NCBI RefSeq assembly: GCF_004341385.1
Contig: NZ_SLXE01000034.1
Span: 1-22,672, forward strand
DNA: 22,672 bases
Reading direction: 5' to 3'
DNA from: Uruburuella suis
GTDB lineage: Bacteria > Pseudomonadota > Gammaproteobacteria > Burkholderiales > Neisseriaceae
Numbering within the stretch: the stretch's first letter is position 1; each line of letters starts with the position of its first letter. Positions 13,031-19,611 of the stretch are shown one piece after another. Made by a program: the position numbers and the translations under genes. The notes below the pieces were generated by a model that saw only the letters and a program-made list of their open reading frames with translations, did not search any database and had not been told where the DNA came from.

Positions 13031-14524
13031 ATGTTATCCAGCATTCCCCTGCCGAAAGGCATCGTCAGGCCGCCTGAAACCGTGCTTGTCAACATCACGC
13101 CGCAGGAAACCCGCGTAGCCATGCTCGAAGAAAACAATATTTGCGAGCTGCACATCGAGCGCAACAGCGGCCACGGCTTGGTGGGCAATATTTATTTGGG
13201 CGTGGTGCGGCGCGTGCTGCCCGGCATGCAGAGCGCTTTTATCGACATCGGCTTGGAGCGGGCGGCTTTTCTGCACATTGTCGACGTGCTCGAGCAGCGC
13301 CAAAACCCGGAAGAAACCCAGCGCATCGAGCACATGCTGTTTGAAGGCCAATCGGTGCTGGTTCAAGTAATTAAAGATCCAATCAACACCAAAGGCGCGC
13401 GCCTTTCCACCCAGATTTCGCTGGCCGGGCGCTTTCTCGTGCACCTGCCGCAAGACGAGCACATCGGCATTTCGCAGCGCATCGAAGACGAAAACGAGCG
13501 CAACAGCCTGCGCGAGCGGCTCAACAATCTCTTAGCCGCCGATGCCTGCCACGGCTACATTATCCGCACCAGCGCCGAAACCGCCACCGATGCCGAATTG
13601 CAGGCCGATATCGACTACCTCACCAAAGTATGGGCGCACATCCGCCACCAAGCCAAAACGCGCCCGCCCGAAACCCTGCTTTATCAAGATCTGCCGCTGC
13701 CCTTGCGCGTGTTGCGCGATATGTTCAACGACAACACCCGTGAAATTTTGGTCGATTCCACCGAAAATTATCTGCGCATGCGCGAATTTGCCGGCCAATA
13801 TGTGCAGGGCGCGGTGGATAAAATCCAGCTTTTCAAGGGCGAGCGCCCCTTGTTTGAAACCCACAACATCGAGCAGGAAATCAACCGCGCCCTGCAACCG
13901 CGCGTCAACCTCAATTTCGGCAGCTATCTGATTATCGAAGCCACCGAAGCCATGACCACCATTGATGTAAACACCGGCGGCTTTGTGGGCGCGCGCAATT
14001 TCGACGAAACCATTTTCAAAACCAACCTCGAAGCCTGCCACGCCATCGCCCGCGAATTGCGCCTGCGCAACCTCGGCGGCATCATCATCATCGACTTTAT
14101 CGACATGGCGCTCGAGAGCCACCGCGAAGCCGTGTTGCAGGAATTGGCCAAAGCGCTGGGCTTCGACCGCACCCGCGTCACCCTCAACGGCTTCACCAGC
14201 TTAGGGTTGGTGGAGCTCACCCGCAAACGCACGCGCGAAAACCTCAACCATGTGTTGTGTGAAACCTGCCCCACCTGCCAAGGCAGAGGCCATCTGAAAA
14301 CCGCACAAACCGTGTGCTACGAAATCCAACGCGAAATCGTGCGCGAAGCGCGCCGCTACGATGCCCAAAGCTTCCGCATTCTCGCCGCGCCCAGCGTGAT
14401 TGATTTATTTCTCGACGAAGAATCGCAATCGCTGGCCATGCTGGTCGATTTCATCGGCAAGCCGATTTCGCTGGCGGTGGAAACCGCTTACACGCAGGAG
14501 CAATACGATATTGTGTTGTTATAA
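13031..14524 (+). CDS. rng: Ribonuclease G
   Basis: A 497-residue RNase E/G-family endonuclease, close to the usual RNase G length and lacking the long C-terminal scaffold of RNase E. It matures the 5' end of 16S rRNA and cuts AU-rich single-stranded RNA with 5'-end sensing. Visible parts: embedded S1 domain from GLVGNIYLGVVRRVLPGMQSA (about 49-69), catalytic magnesium aspartates D312 (TTIDVNTGG) and D355 (IIIIDFIDM), and zinc-link cysteines C413-P-T-C416. The start MLSSIPLPKG at 13031 follows AGAGAG; an in-frame ATG at 12920 would add a Pro-rich tail unlike the family. A near-DUS (AGGCCGCCTGAA) lies in codons 13-16. It is monocistronic with its own leader hairpin and ends at the terminator 14528-14562. 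Confidence 0.96.
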   Translation: MLSSIPLPKGIVRPPETVLVNITPQETRVAMLEENNICELHIERNSGHGLVGNIYLGVVRRVLPGMQSAFIDIGLERAAFLHIVDVLEQRQNPEETQRIEHMLFEGQSVLVQVIKDPINTKGARLSTQISLAGRFLVHLPQDEHIGISQRIEDENERNSLRERLNNLLAADACHGYIIRTSAETATDAELQADIDYLTKVWAHIRHQAKTRPPETLLYQDLPLPLRVLRDMFNDNTREILVDSTENYLRMREFAGQYVQGAVDKIQLFKGERPLFETHNIEQEINRALQPRVNLNFGSYLIIEATEAMTTIDVNTGGFVGARNFDETIFKTNLEACHAIARELRLRNLGGIIIIDFIDMALESHREAVLQELAKALGFDRTRVTLNGFTSLGLVELTRKRTRENLNHVLCETCPTCQGRGHLKTAQTVCYEIQREIVREARRYDAQSFRILAAPSVIDLFLDEESQSLAMLVDFIGKPISLAVETAYTQEQYDIVLL

Positions 14525-14527
14525 TTC

Positions 14528-14562
14528 AAAGGCCGTCTGAACACGTTTTCAGACGGCCTTTT
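14528..14562 (+). terminator. DUS-pair terminator after rng
   Basis: AAAGGCCGTCTGAA (14528-14541) and TTCAGACGGCCTTT (14548-14561) form a 14-bp stem with a 6-nt loop and T tail, directly after the rng stop. Confidence 0.9.
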
Positions 14563-14609
14563 GATGACACAATGGCAAGCCTATTCCAAGCATATTCAAT
14601 CATGCGCGG

Positions 14610-14638
14610 TGTACAGCCGCCGCGCTCTATGTTATACA
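14610..14638 (+). promoter_or_regulatory. Candidate promoter of thiM
   Basis: -35 TGTACA (14610-14615, 4/6) and -10 TATACA (14633-14638, 4/6) are separated by 17 bp. The leader would be only about 25 nt, too short for a TPP riboswitch. Confidence 0.5.
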
Positions 14639-14668
14639 ATAGCTCAAACCATCACATCAGGAGAAGCC

Positions 14669-15469
14669 ATGGCTCTGCCCGTTGCCCGTTTTGCCGCCGC
14701 CGTGCGCGCCCGCAACCCGCTGATTCACAGCATCACCAACTATGTGGTTGCCTCTTTTCAAGCCAATGCCTTAAGCGCATTGGGCGCATCGCCGATTATG
14801 GCCGACGAGCCGGAAGAAGCCGCCAAGCTCACCGGCCTTTCAGACGGCCTGGTGGTCAACATCGGCACCCTCAACCAACACAGCATCAACGCCATGTATC
14901 TGTCGGCACAAGCCGCCTACCGCAAGAATATTCCGCGCGTGCTCGACCCGGTGGGCGTGGGCGCTTCTTATTTGCGCCAACACACCGTGCACGAATTGCT
15001 GCAATTGTTCCGCTTCAGCGCCATACGCGGCAATGCCGGCGAAATCGCCTTTTTAGCCCAAGCCGGCCACCGCAGCAAAGGCATTGATGCCGGCGCACTC
15101 GAAGCTGACCCGCTTCAAATCGCCCAAACCGTGGCCCGCCGCTACCAAAGCATCGTGGTGATGACCGGCGCCGAAGATTACATTACCGACGGCCGCACCA
15201 CTTATCTGTGCCGCAACGGCCACCCGATGATGGCTGTGCTGGTGGGCACAGGCTGCATTGCTTCTGCCGTGGTGGGGGCTTTTATTGCCGCACATAACCA
15301 CAATATGCTCGAAGCGGCCGCTGCGGCCATCTCGTTTTACGGGCTGTGCGGCGAAACCGCCGCCGCCTCGGCACAAGGCCCCGGCAGCCTGCAAACCCTG
15401 TTGCTCGACAACCTCTACCACCTGCCCCGCGAAGCGATGGATCAAGGCTGCCGCCTTATCCGCCTCTAA
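14669..15469 (+). CDS. thiM: Hydroxyethylthiazole kinase
   Basis: A 266-residue ribokinase-like enzyme that phosphorylates 4-methyl-5-(2-hydroxyethyl)thiazole, the salvage route to the thiazole half of thiamine. The family signature is clear: NPLIHSITNYVV (16-27), NALSALGASPIM (33-44), LDPVGVGAS (92-100), and the anion-hole GTGC with catalytic C196 (193-196). The start at 14669 has CAGGAG at the right distance. A DUS at 14839-14850 encodes Leu-Ser-Asp-Gly-Leu. It is followed at 22 nt by cysE, so the two may be co-transcribed. No thiD or thiE is adjacent, so the pathway's other steps lie elsewhere. Confidence 0.95.
   Translation: MALPVARFAAAVRARNPLIHSITNYVVASFQANALSALGASPIMADEPEEAAKLTGLSDGLVVNIGTLNQHSINAMYLSAQAAYRKNIPRVLDPVGVGASYLRQHTVHELLQLFRFSAIRGNAGEIAFLAQAGHRSKGIDAGALEADPLQIAQTVARRYQSIVVMTGAEDYITDGRTTYLCRNGHPMMAVLVGTGCIASAVVGAFIAAHNHNMLEAAAAAISFYGLCGETAAASAQGPGSLQTLLLDNLYHLPREAMDQGCRLIRL
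14839..14850 (-). repeat. DNA uptake sequence inside thiM
   Basis: Exact DUS on the minus strand, read in frame by thiM as Leu-Ser-Asp-Gly-Leu. Confidence 0.9.
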
Positions 15470-15474
15470 ACCCT

Positions 15475-15486
15475 TTCAGACGGCCT
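15475..15486 (-). repeat. DNA uptake sequence between thiM and cysE
   Basis: Exact DUS on the minus strand, lying 5 nt after the thiM stop and 5 nt before the cysE ATG, in place of a ribosome binding site. Confidence 0.9.
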
Positions 15487-15491
15487 TTATT

Positions 15492-16280
15492 ATGAACGAC
15501 CACATCACCTCCGCCCATTTCGACTTATGGCAAACCATACGCAGCGAAGCCGCCGCCGCGGCCGCCGCCGAGCCCATGCTGGCCAGCTTTCTGCACCTCA
15601 CCGTGCTGCGCCACCATTCGCTCGACCGCGTGCTGGCCTTTCATCTTTCCAGCAAACTTTCCAGCCCGATTATGGATGCCCGCGCCCTGTTTGAAGTGTA
15701 TCTGCAAGCGCTGCAAAGCGATGGCGATATCATCAAAGCCGTGGAAAAAGACATTCTCGCCTGCTACGAGCGCGACCCGGCCTGCGACGAATATTCGCTG
15801 CCCCTGCTTTATTTCAAAGGCTTCCATGCCGTGCAGGCGCACCGCATCAACCATTGGCTGTGGCAGCAAGGCCGCAAAACCCTAGCCTATTTCCTACAAA
15901 ACCGCTCATCTGAAGTGTTCGGCACCGACATCCACCCCGCCGCCCGCTTCGGCCACGGCCTGATGCTCGACCACGCCACCGGCTTTGTGGTGGGTGAAAC
16001 CGCCACGCTGGGCAACGACATTTCCATTCTGCACGGCGTAACCCTCGGCGGCTCAGGCAAAGAGAGCGGCGACAGGCACCCGAAAGTGGGCGATGGCGTG
16101 ATGATAGGCGCCAACGCCTCCGTGCTCGGCAACATCCGCATCGGCGAATATTCCAAAGTGGGCGCCGGCAGCGTGGTGGTGGCCGATGTGCCGCCGCATT
16201 CCACCGTGGTGGGCGTGCCGGCCAAAACCGTGGGCAAATCGGTGGACAAACCGGCCGCGGAAATGGATCAGCGCATTTAG
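15492..16280 (+). CDS. cysE: Serine O-acetyltransferase
   Basis: A 262-residue enzyme that makes O-acetylserine from serine and acetyl-CoA, the first step of cysteine synthesis. The N-terminal helical domain (to about 140) is followed by the left-handed beta-helix of hexapeptide repeats. Catalytic residues are visible as D146 in DIHPAA, H161 in LDHATG and H196 in DRHP. The C-terminal isoleucine is the residue that family members insert into O-acetylserine sulfhydrylase to form the cysteine synthase complex. The start at 15492 matches the family but has no Shine-Dalgarno; an upstream open frame overlaps thiM and is rejected. It ends at the convergent terminator 16336-16379. Confidence 0.96.
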   Translation: MNDHITSAHFDLWQTIRSEAAAAAAAEPMLASFLHLTVLRHHSLDRVLAFHLSSKLSSPIMDARALFEVYLQALQSDGDIIKAVEKDILACYERDPACDEYSLPLLYFKGFHAVQAHRINHWLWQQGRKTLAYFLQNRSSEVFGTDIHPAARFGHGLMLDHATGFVVGETATLGNDISILHGVTLGGSGKESGDRHPKVGDGVMIGANASVLGNIRIGEYSKVGAGSVVVADVPPHSTVVGVPAKTVGKSVDKPAAEMDQRI

Positions 16281-16335
16281 GGGCTGCTCACCATTCATCA
16301 CGCGGCAATCTTTTGATTCAAAACGTGCTTTTGCA

Positions 16336-16379
16336 CCAAGGCCGTCTGAAACGTTAACATTTCAGACGGCCTTGGTTTT
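16336..16379. terminator. DUS-pair terminator between cysE and the lipocalin gene
   Basis: CCAAGGCCGTCTGAAA (16336-16351) and TTTCAGACGGCCTTGG (16360-16375) form a perfect 16-bp stem with an 8-nt loop, followed by TTTT. It serves cysE (+); read from the minus strand the T run is poor. Confidence 0.85.
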
Positions 16380-16420
16380 ACCAAACAGCTTCACCTGCCC
16401 AGAAAAAGCCTCGCCGGCCA

Positions 16421-16966
16421 TCAATTCGGATTGCGGATCAAACCATCCAAATCATAACCCTGCTCGCGTGCCGTATCCAAATAGCGCTGATACACCGCCT
16501 CATCAATATCCGGCGTGCGCGAAAGCAGCCACAAATATTTGCGGTCGGGCGTGCCCACCAGCGCGGTTTGATACGATTCATCCAAGCGCAAAATCCAGTA
16601 TGAAGCCTTGCCGAACGGCAGCCAACGCAGGCCTTTGGGCAGGAAAGTAACCTTCAGCTTGCTGCCGCCCGCATCCGCCGCCTTAGCCAGCCCTGTTGCC
16701 TCTATCATTTCGCCGTCTGCCTTGCGGCAGCGGTTCAACACCGTGACGCTGCGGTTTTCATTCAAGCGGTAATCGGCGGTAACATCGCGCACGCAATCGT
16801 TTTGAAACCGCATCGGCAAGCGGGCGATTTCATGCCAACGCCCCATATAACGCGGCACGTCCACCTCGGCCACGGTGGCCGGCGGCGCGGCAGTTTCGGC
16901 CGCAACGGCAGGCTGGATAAGCGCGGCACCCAATATCCATGCCGACAATAACGCAGTTTTTTTCAT
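16421..16966 (-). CDS. Lipocalin family protein (Blc-like)
   Basis: A 181-residue bacterial lipocalin. The lipocalin GxW motif is in RYMGRWHEIARLP (about 39-51). The rest follows Blc: YRLNENRSVTVLNRC, an ATG segment, SKLKVTFLP, YWILRLDESYQTALVGTPDRKYLWLLSRTP and a C-terminal YDLDGLI. Blc-type proteins bind fatty acids or lysophospholipids at the envelope. The N-terminus is an ordinary Sec signal (cleavage near AVA-AE) without a lipobox cysteine, so it should be soluble in the periplasm, unlike the lipid-anchored E. coli Blc. The two cysteines in NDC and NRC may pair. Start supported by AAAGGA upstream. Confidence 0.92.
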   Translation of the reverse strand: MKKTALLSAWILGAALIQPAVAAETAAPPATVAEVDVPRYMGRWHEIARLPMRFQNDCVRDVTADYRLNENRSVTVLNRCRKADGEMIEATGLAKAADAGGSKLKVTFLPKGLRWLPFGKASYWILRLDESYQTALVGTPDRKYLWLLSRTPDIDEAVYQRYLDTAREQGYDLDGLIRNPN

Positions 16967-17116
16967 GATATTCCTTTACAGATTAATCAAGGCCGTCTGA
17001 AAAAGTTCAGATGCGCCCATCCTACGCGTTTCATGCCGCGCCAACAATCCCGCCATGCCGCTTGCAGAGGCTGATTTGAAAAATATTGATTTGGCAATTC
17101 AATATTAAACATTGTC

Positions 17117-17176
17117 GGCTCGCCGCCTTGCACTCTTTTACCCATTCAAAAAAGTAAGCCAACAAGGCGGCGAGCC
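17117..17176. repeat. Long inverted repeat with 14-bp arms
   Basis: GGCTCGCCGCCTTG (17117-17130) and CAAGGCGGCGAGCC (17163-17176) are perfect inverted copies around a 32-nt centre. The centre contains CCATTCAAAAAAGTAAGCC, like the end of the 76-bp element at 4789. Confidence 0.75.
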
Positions 17177-17238
17177 TGCGACAGTACAGATATAGTAAAA
17201 TGCAAGAAAAAGTGACACGAAATGCATTCTGAAACAGC

Positions 17239-17307
17239 GTAGGTTGGGCTGCCAAACCCAACGTTTCAGACGGCTTGTGGATTTGTTGGGTTTACAACCC
17301 AACCTAC
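17239..17307. repeat. GTAGG palindromic repeat, copy 1
   Basis: The left part GTAGGTTGGGC...AAACCCAAC mirrors the right part, which reads GTAGGTTGGGTTGTAAACCC on the minus strand. It is followed at 17316 by GAACTGCTTTTATTTTGTAA, which also follows the copy at 22407. Confidence 0.75.
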
Positions 17308-17354
17308 CCGCTGCTGAACTGCTTTTATTTTGTAAGGTTATTTTTTAGAATTGG

Positions 17355-17380
17355 TTTTAGGTTATTTTTTGGATTGGTAT
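17355..17380. repeat. Isolated copy of the MITE right end
   Basis: AGGTTATTTTTTGGATTGGT occurs here almost as at 4842-4864 (one T fewer). A matching left-type end is at 17141-17160, so the span 17141-17380 may be a larger composite of the same family. Confidence 0.6.
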
Positions 17381-17405
17381 GACTTTATTGAATGAGTATA
17401 AAAGT

Positions 17406-17434
17406 CAGGCCGTCTGAATGTTCAGACGGCCTGT
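17406..17434 (-). terminator. DUS-pair terminator of glyS
   Basis: CAGGCCGTCTGAA (17406-17418) and TTCAGACGGCCTG (17421-17433) form a 13-bp stem. Read on the minus strand it is followed by ACTTTTAT. It lies about 70 bp after the glyS stop. Confidence 0.8.
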
Positions 17435-17502
17435 ATCTTTATTGCCTATGCTGAAAAATGCACGGCGCACCTACGCAGGCACGCGCATTCAGGCGCTTTC
17501 GC

Positions 17503-19563
17503 TTATTCGCCCAAAAGTGCAATATCGGCCACAGCGTTCATTTGCTGCGCCAATTGATTGAGCAGATTCAAACGGTTTTGCTTCACCGCCGCATCGTCTG
17601 CCATCACCATCACACCGTCGAAAAAGGTATCCACTTGCGGCTTGATGGCGGCCAATTCGGTTAAGGCCGTCTGAAAGTCTTGCTTGGCCAGCGCGGCTTC
17701 GATTTTCGGCGCCAAGGCTTGCGCGGCGGCAAGCAAGGCTTTTTCTTCGTTTTGCTGCAACAAAGCCTCGTTCACCGCGCCCAATCCGGCATCGGCTTTT
17801 TTAAGCAGGTTGTGTACGCGCTTGTTGGCGGCAGCCAGCGCGGCGGCTTCGGGCAGCGCTTTGAAGGCGGCCACAGCGTTCAGACGGCCTTCGATATCGC
17901 CCAAGCGCTGCGGCGCTTTGGCCAATACCGCCGCCACCACGTCTTGCGGATAATCGTTTTGCAGCAGCACCGCCAAACGCGCCTGCATAAAGTCGGCCAC
18001 TTCGGCAGGCGTTTTCGGGTTGAGCACGCCGGCGGGGAAGCTGCCAAAGGCCGTCTGAATCAAATCAGCCGCGTTCAAATCGTATTGCATCAGCATACGC
18101 AACACGCCCAAAGCAGCGCGGCGCAAGGCATATGGGTCTTTATCGCCGGTGGGCACCAGGCCGATGCCCCAAATGCCGACCAAGGTTTCGAGCTTGTCGG
18201 CCAGCGACACGGCGGTGGCAATCTTGCCTTCGGGCAATGCATCGCCGGCGAAGCGCGGCTGGTAATGCTGCTCGATGGCGGCGGCGATTTCTTCACTTTC
18301 ACCATCCAAGCGGGCATAGTATTTGCCCATCGTGCCTTGCAGCTCGGGAAATTCGCCCACCATTTCGGTAACCAAATCGGCCTTGGCCAAACGCGCGGCG
18401 CGCTCGGCCACGGCCACATCGGCGCCCAGCGCTTTGGCGATGCTGCCGGCAATGCTCGTCAAGCGGCTGATGCGCTCGGCCTGATTGCCGATTTTGTTGT
18501 GATACACCACGTTTTCGAGCTTGGGCAGGCGGCTTTCGAGCGTGGCTTTTTGGTCTTGCTTGTAGAAAAATTCGGCATCGGAAAGGCGCGCGCGCAACAC
18601 GCGTTCGTTGCCGTGGATGATATGGCTCGGGTCTGCAGCTTGCAGGTTGGACACCAGCAAAAAGCGGTTCATCAGCTTGCCATCAGCATCGAGCAGCGGA
18701 AAATATTTTTGGTTTTGCTGCATGGTGAGAATCAGGCATTCTTGCGGCACTTGCAAAAAGTGCGCTTCAAAGCCCGCTTCGAGCACCACCGGCCATTCCA
18801 CCAAAGCGGTTACTTCATCCAGCAGCGCTTCATCGGCGGCCACGGTGGCATTCAGACGGCCTGCCTGCTCATTCAAAGCGGCTTGAATGGCGGCTTTGCG
18901 TTCGGCAAACGAAGCAATCACTTTGCCCTGCGTGCGCATTTGCTCGGCATAAGCATCGGCATCGGCAAACACAATTTGGCCGTCTGAAAGAAAACGGTGG
19001 CCGAGCGTGGCGTTTTGGCTGCTCAAGCCCAACACTTCGGCGGCCACGGTGTCGGCACCGTGCATCACCACTAGGCCGTGCACCGGGCGCACGAACGTAT
19101 GCGTGCTGCTGCCCCAGCGCATCACTTTCGGAATCGGCAGCTTTTTCACCGCCTGCGCCAAAATTTCGCTGATTAATGCGCTCAAGGGCTGGCCTTTTTG
19201 CGTGTATTCATAGGCATACACATCTTGCTTGCCATCATTAACGATGCTGAGCGCGGCAATTTCCGCGCCGCACGAACGGGCGAAACCTTCCAACGCTTTG
19301 GTAGGCGCACCGTCTTTCATACCCGCCGCCACCGCCGGGCCTTTTTTCACCACTCGGCGGTCGGCCTGCACGGCTTTAACGTTTTTCACCTGCACGGCCA
19401 AGCGGCGCGGCGAAGCATAAGCAGTGAAATCGGCCTCGCCGTCGATCAATTGCTCTTTTTCCAGCGCTTCGGCCACAGAAGCGGCCAAGCTGTTGCCCAA
19501 CAGGTTGAGGGCTTTGAGCGGCAGCTCTTCGGTGCGCAGTTCGATTAATAAGGTTTGGGTCAT
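17503..19563 (-). CDS. glyS: Glycine--tRNA ligase beta subunit
   Basis: A 686-residue beta subunit of the bacterial alpha2beta2 glycyl-tRNA synthetase; E. coli GlyS has a similar length. It starts with the typical TQTLLIELRTEELPLKAL and contains the conserved DKDPYALRRAALGVLRML segment and a C-terminal anticodon-binding region. The beta subunit binds tRNA-Gly while GlyQ holds the class II catalytic core. Unusually, it is separated from glyQ by the RhuM-Fic gene; all three are on the same strand, with 37 nt between that gene and glyS. It holds four exact DUS copies in frame (17664-17675, 17879-17890, 18048-18059, 18851-18862) and one 11/12 copy (18977-18988). The ribosome site is weak. Confidence 0.97.
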   Translation of the reverse strand: MTQTLLIELRTEELPLKALNLLGNSLAASVAEALEKEQLIDGEADFTAYASPRRLAVQVKNVKAVQADRRVVKKGPAVAAGMKDGAPTKALEGFARSCGAEIAALSIVNDGKQDVYAYEYTQKGQPLSALISEILAQAVKKLPIPKVMRWGSSTHTFVRPVHGLVVMHGADTVAAEVLGLSSQNATLGHRFLSDGQIVFADADAYAEQMRTQGKVIASFAERKAAIQAALNEQAGRLNATVAADEALLDEVTALVEWPVVLEAGFEAHFLQVPQECLILTMQQNQKYFPLLDADGKLMNRFLLVSNLQAADPSHIIHGNERVLRARLSDAEFFYKQDQKATLESRLPKLENVVYHNKIGNQAERISRLTSIAGSIAKALGADVAVAERAARLAKADLVTEMVGEFPELQGTMGKYYARLDGESEEIAAAIEQHYQPRFAGDALPEGKIATAVSLADKLETLVGIWGIGLVPTGDKDPYALRRAALGVLRMLMQYDLNAADLIQTAFGSFPAGVLNPKTPAEVADFMQARLAVLLQNDYPQDVVAAVLAKAPQRLGDIEGRLNAVAAFKALPEAAALAAANKRVHNLLKKADAGLGAVNEALLQQNEEKALLAAAQALAPKIEAALAKQDFQTALTELAAIKPQVDTFFDGVMVMADDAAVKQNRLNLLNQLAQQMNAVADIALLGE

Positions 19564-19599
19564 GGTTAAACTTTCTGTTGCTTAGTATTGGGTTTGCTG

Positions 19600-19611
19600 T
19601 TCAGACGGCCT
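19600..19611 (-). repeat. DNA uptake sequence supplying the RhuM-Fic stop codon
   Basis: Exact AGGCCGTCTGAA on the minus strand. The gene reads its middle as GCC-GTC-TGA, that is Ala-Val-stop. Confidence 0.9.

Larger units (their letters stand above)
16967..17502. other. Repeat-rich intergenic region between the lipocalin gene and glyS
   Basis: 536 bp without a supported gene. In order it holds a lone DUS (16990-17001), a long inverted repeat (17117-17176), a GTAGGTTGGG palindrome (17239-17307) with an 11/12 DUS inside (17265-17276), an AT-rich repeat end (17316-17380) and the glyS terminator (17406-17434). A 76-codon open frame at 17031-17261 (-) crosses several repeats and looks non-coding. 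Confidence 0.8.

Noticed and set aside
14563..14668. TPP riboswitch upstream of thiM
   Set aside because: No CTGAGA or other thi-box core is present, and the likely leader is only about 25 nt.
17031..17261. 76-codon open frame on the minus strand
   Set aside because: It crosses the 17117-17176 inverted repeat and the start of the GTAGG palindrome, has no ribosome site, and shares a YFFEW-like stretch with the repeat upstream of the YqaA gene.
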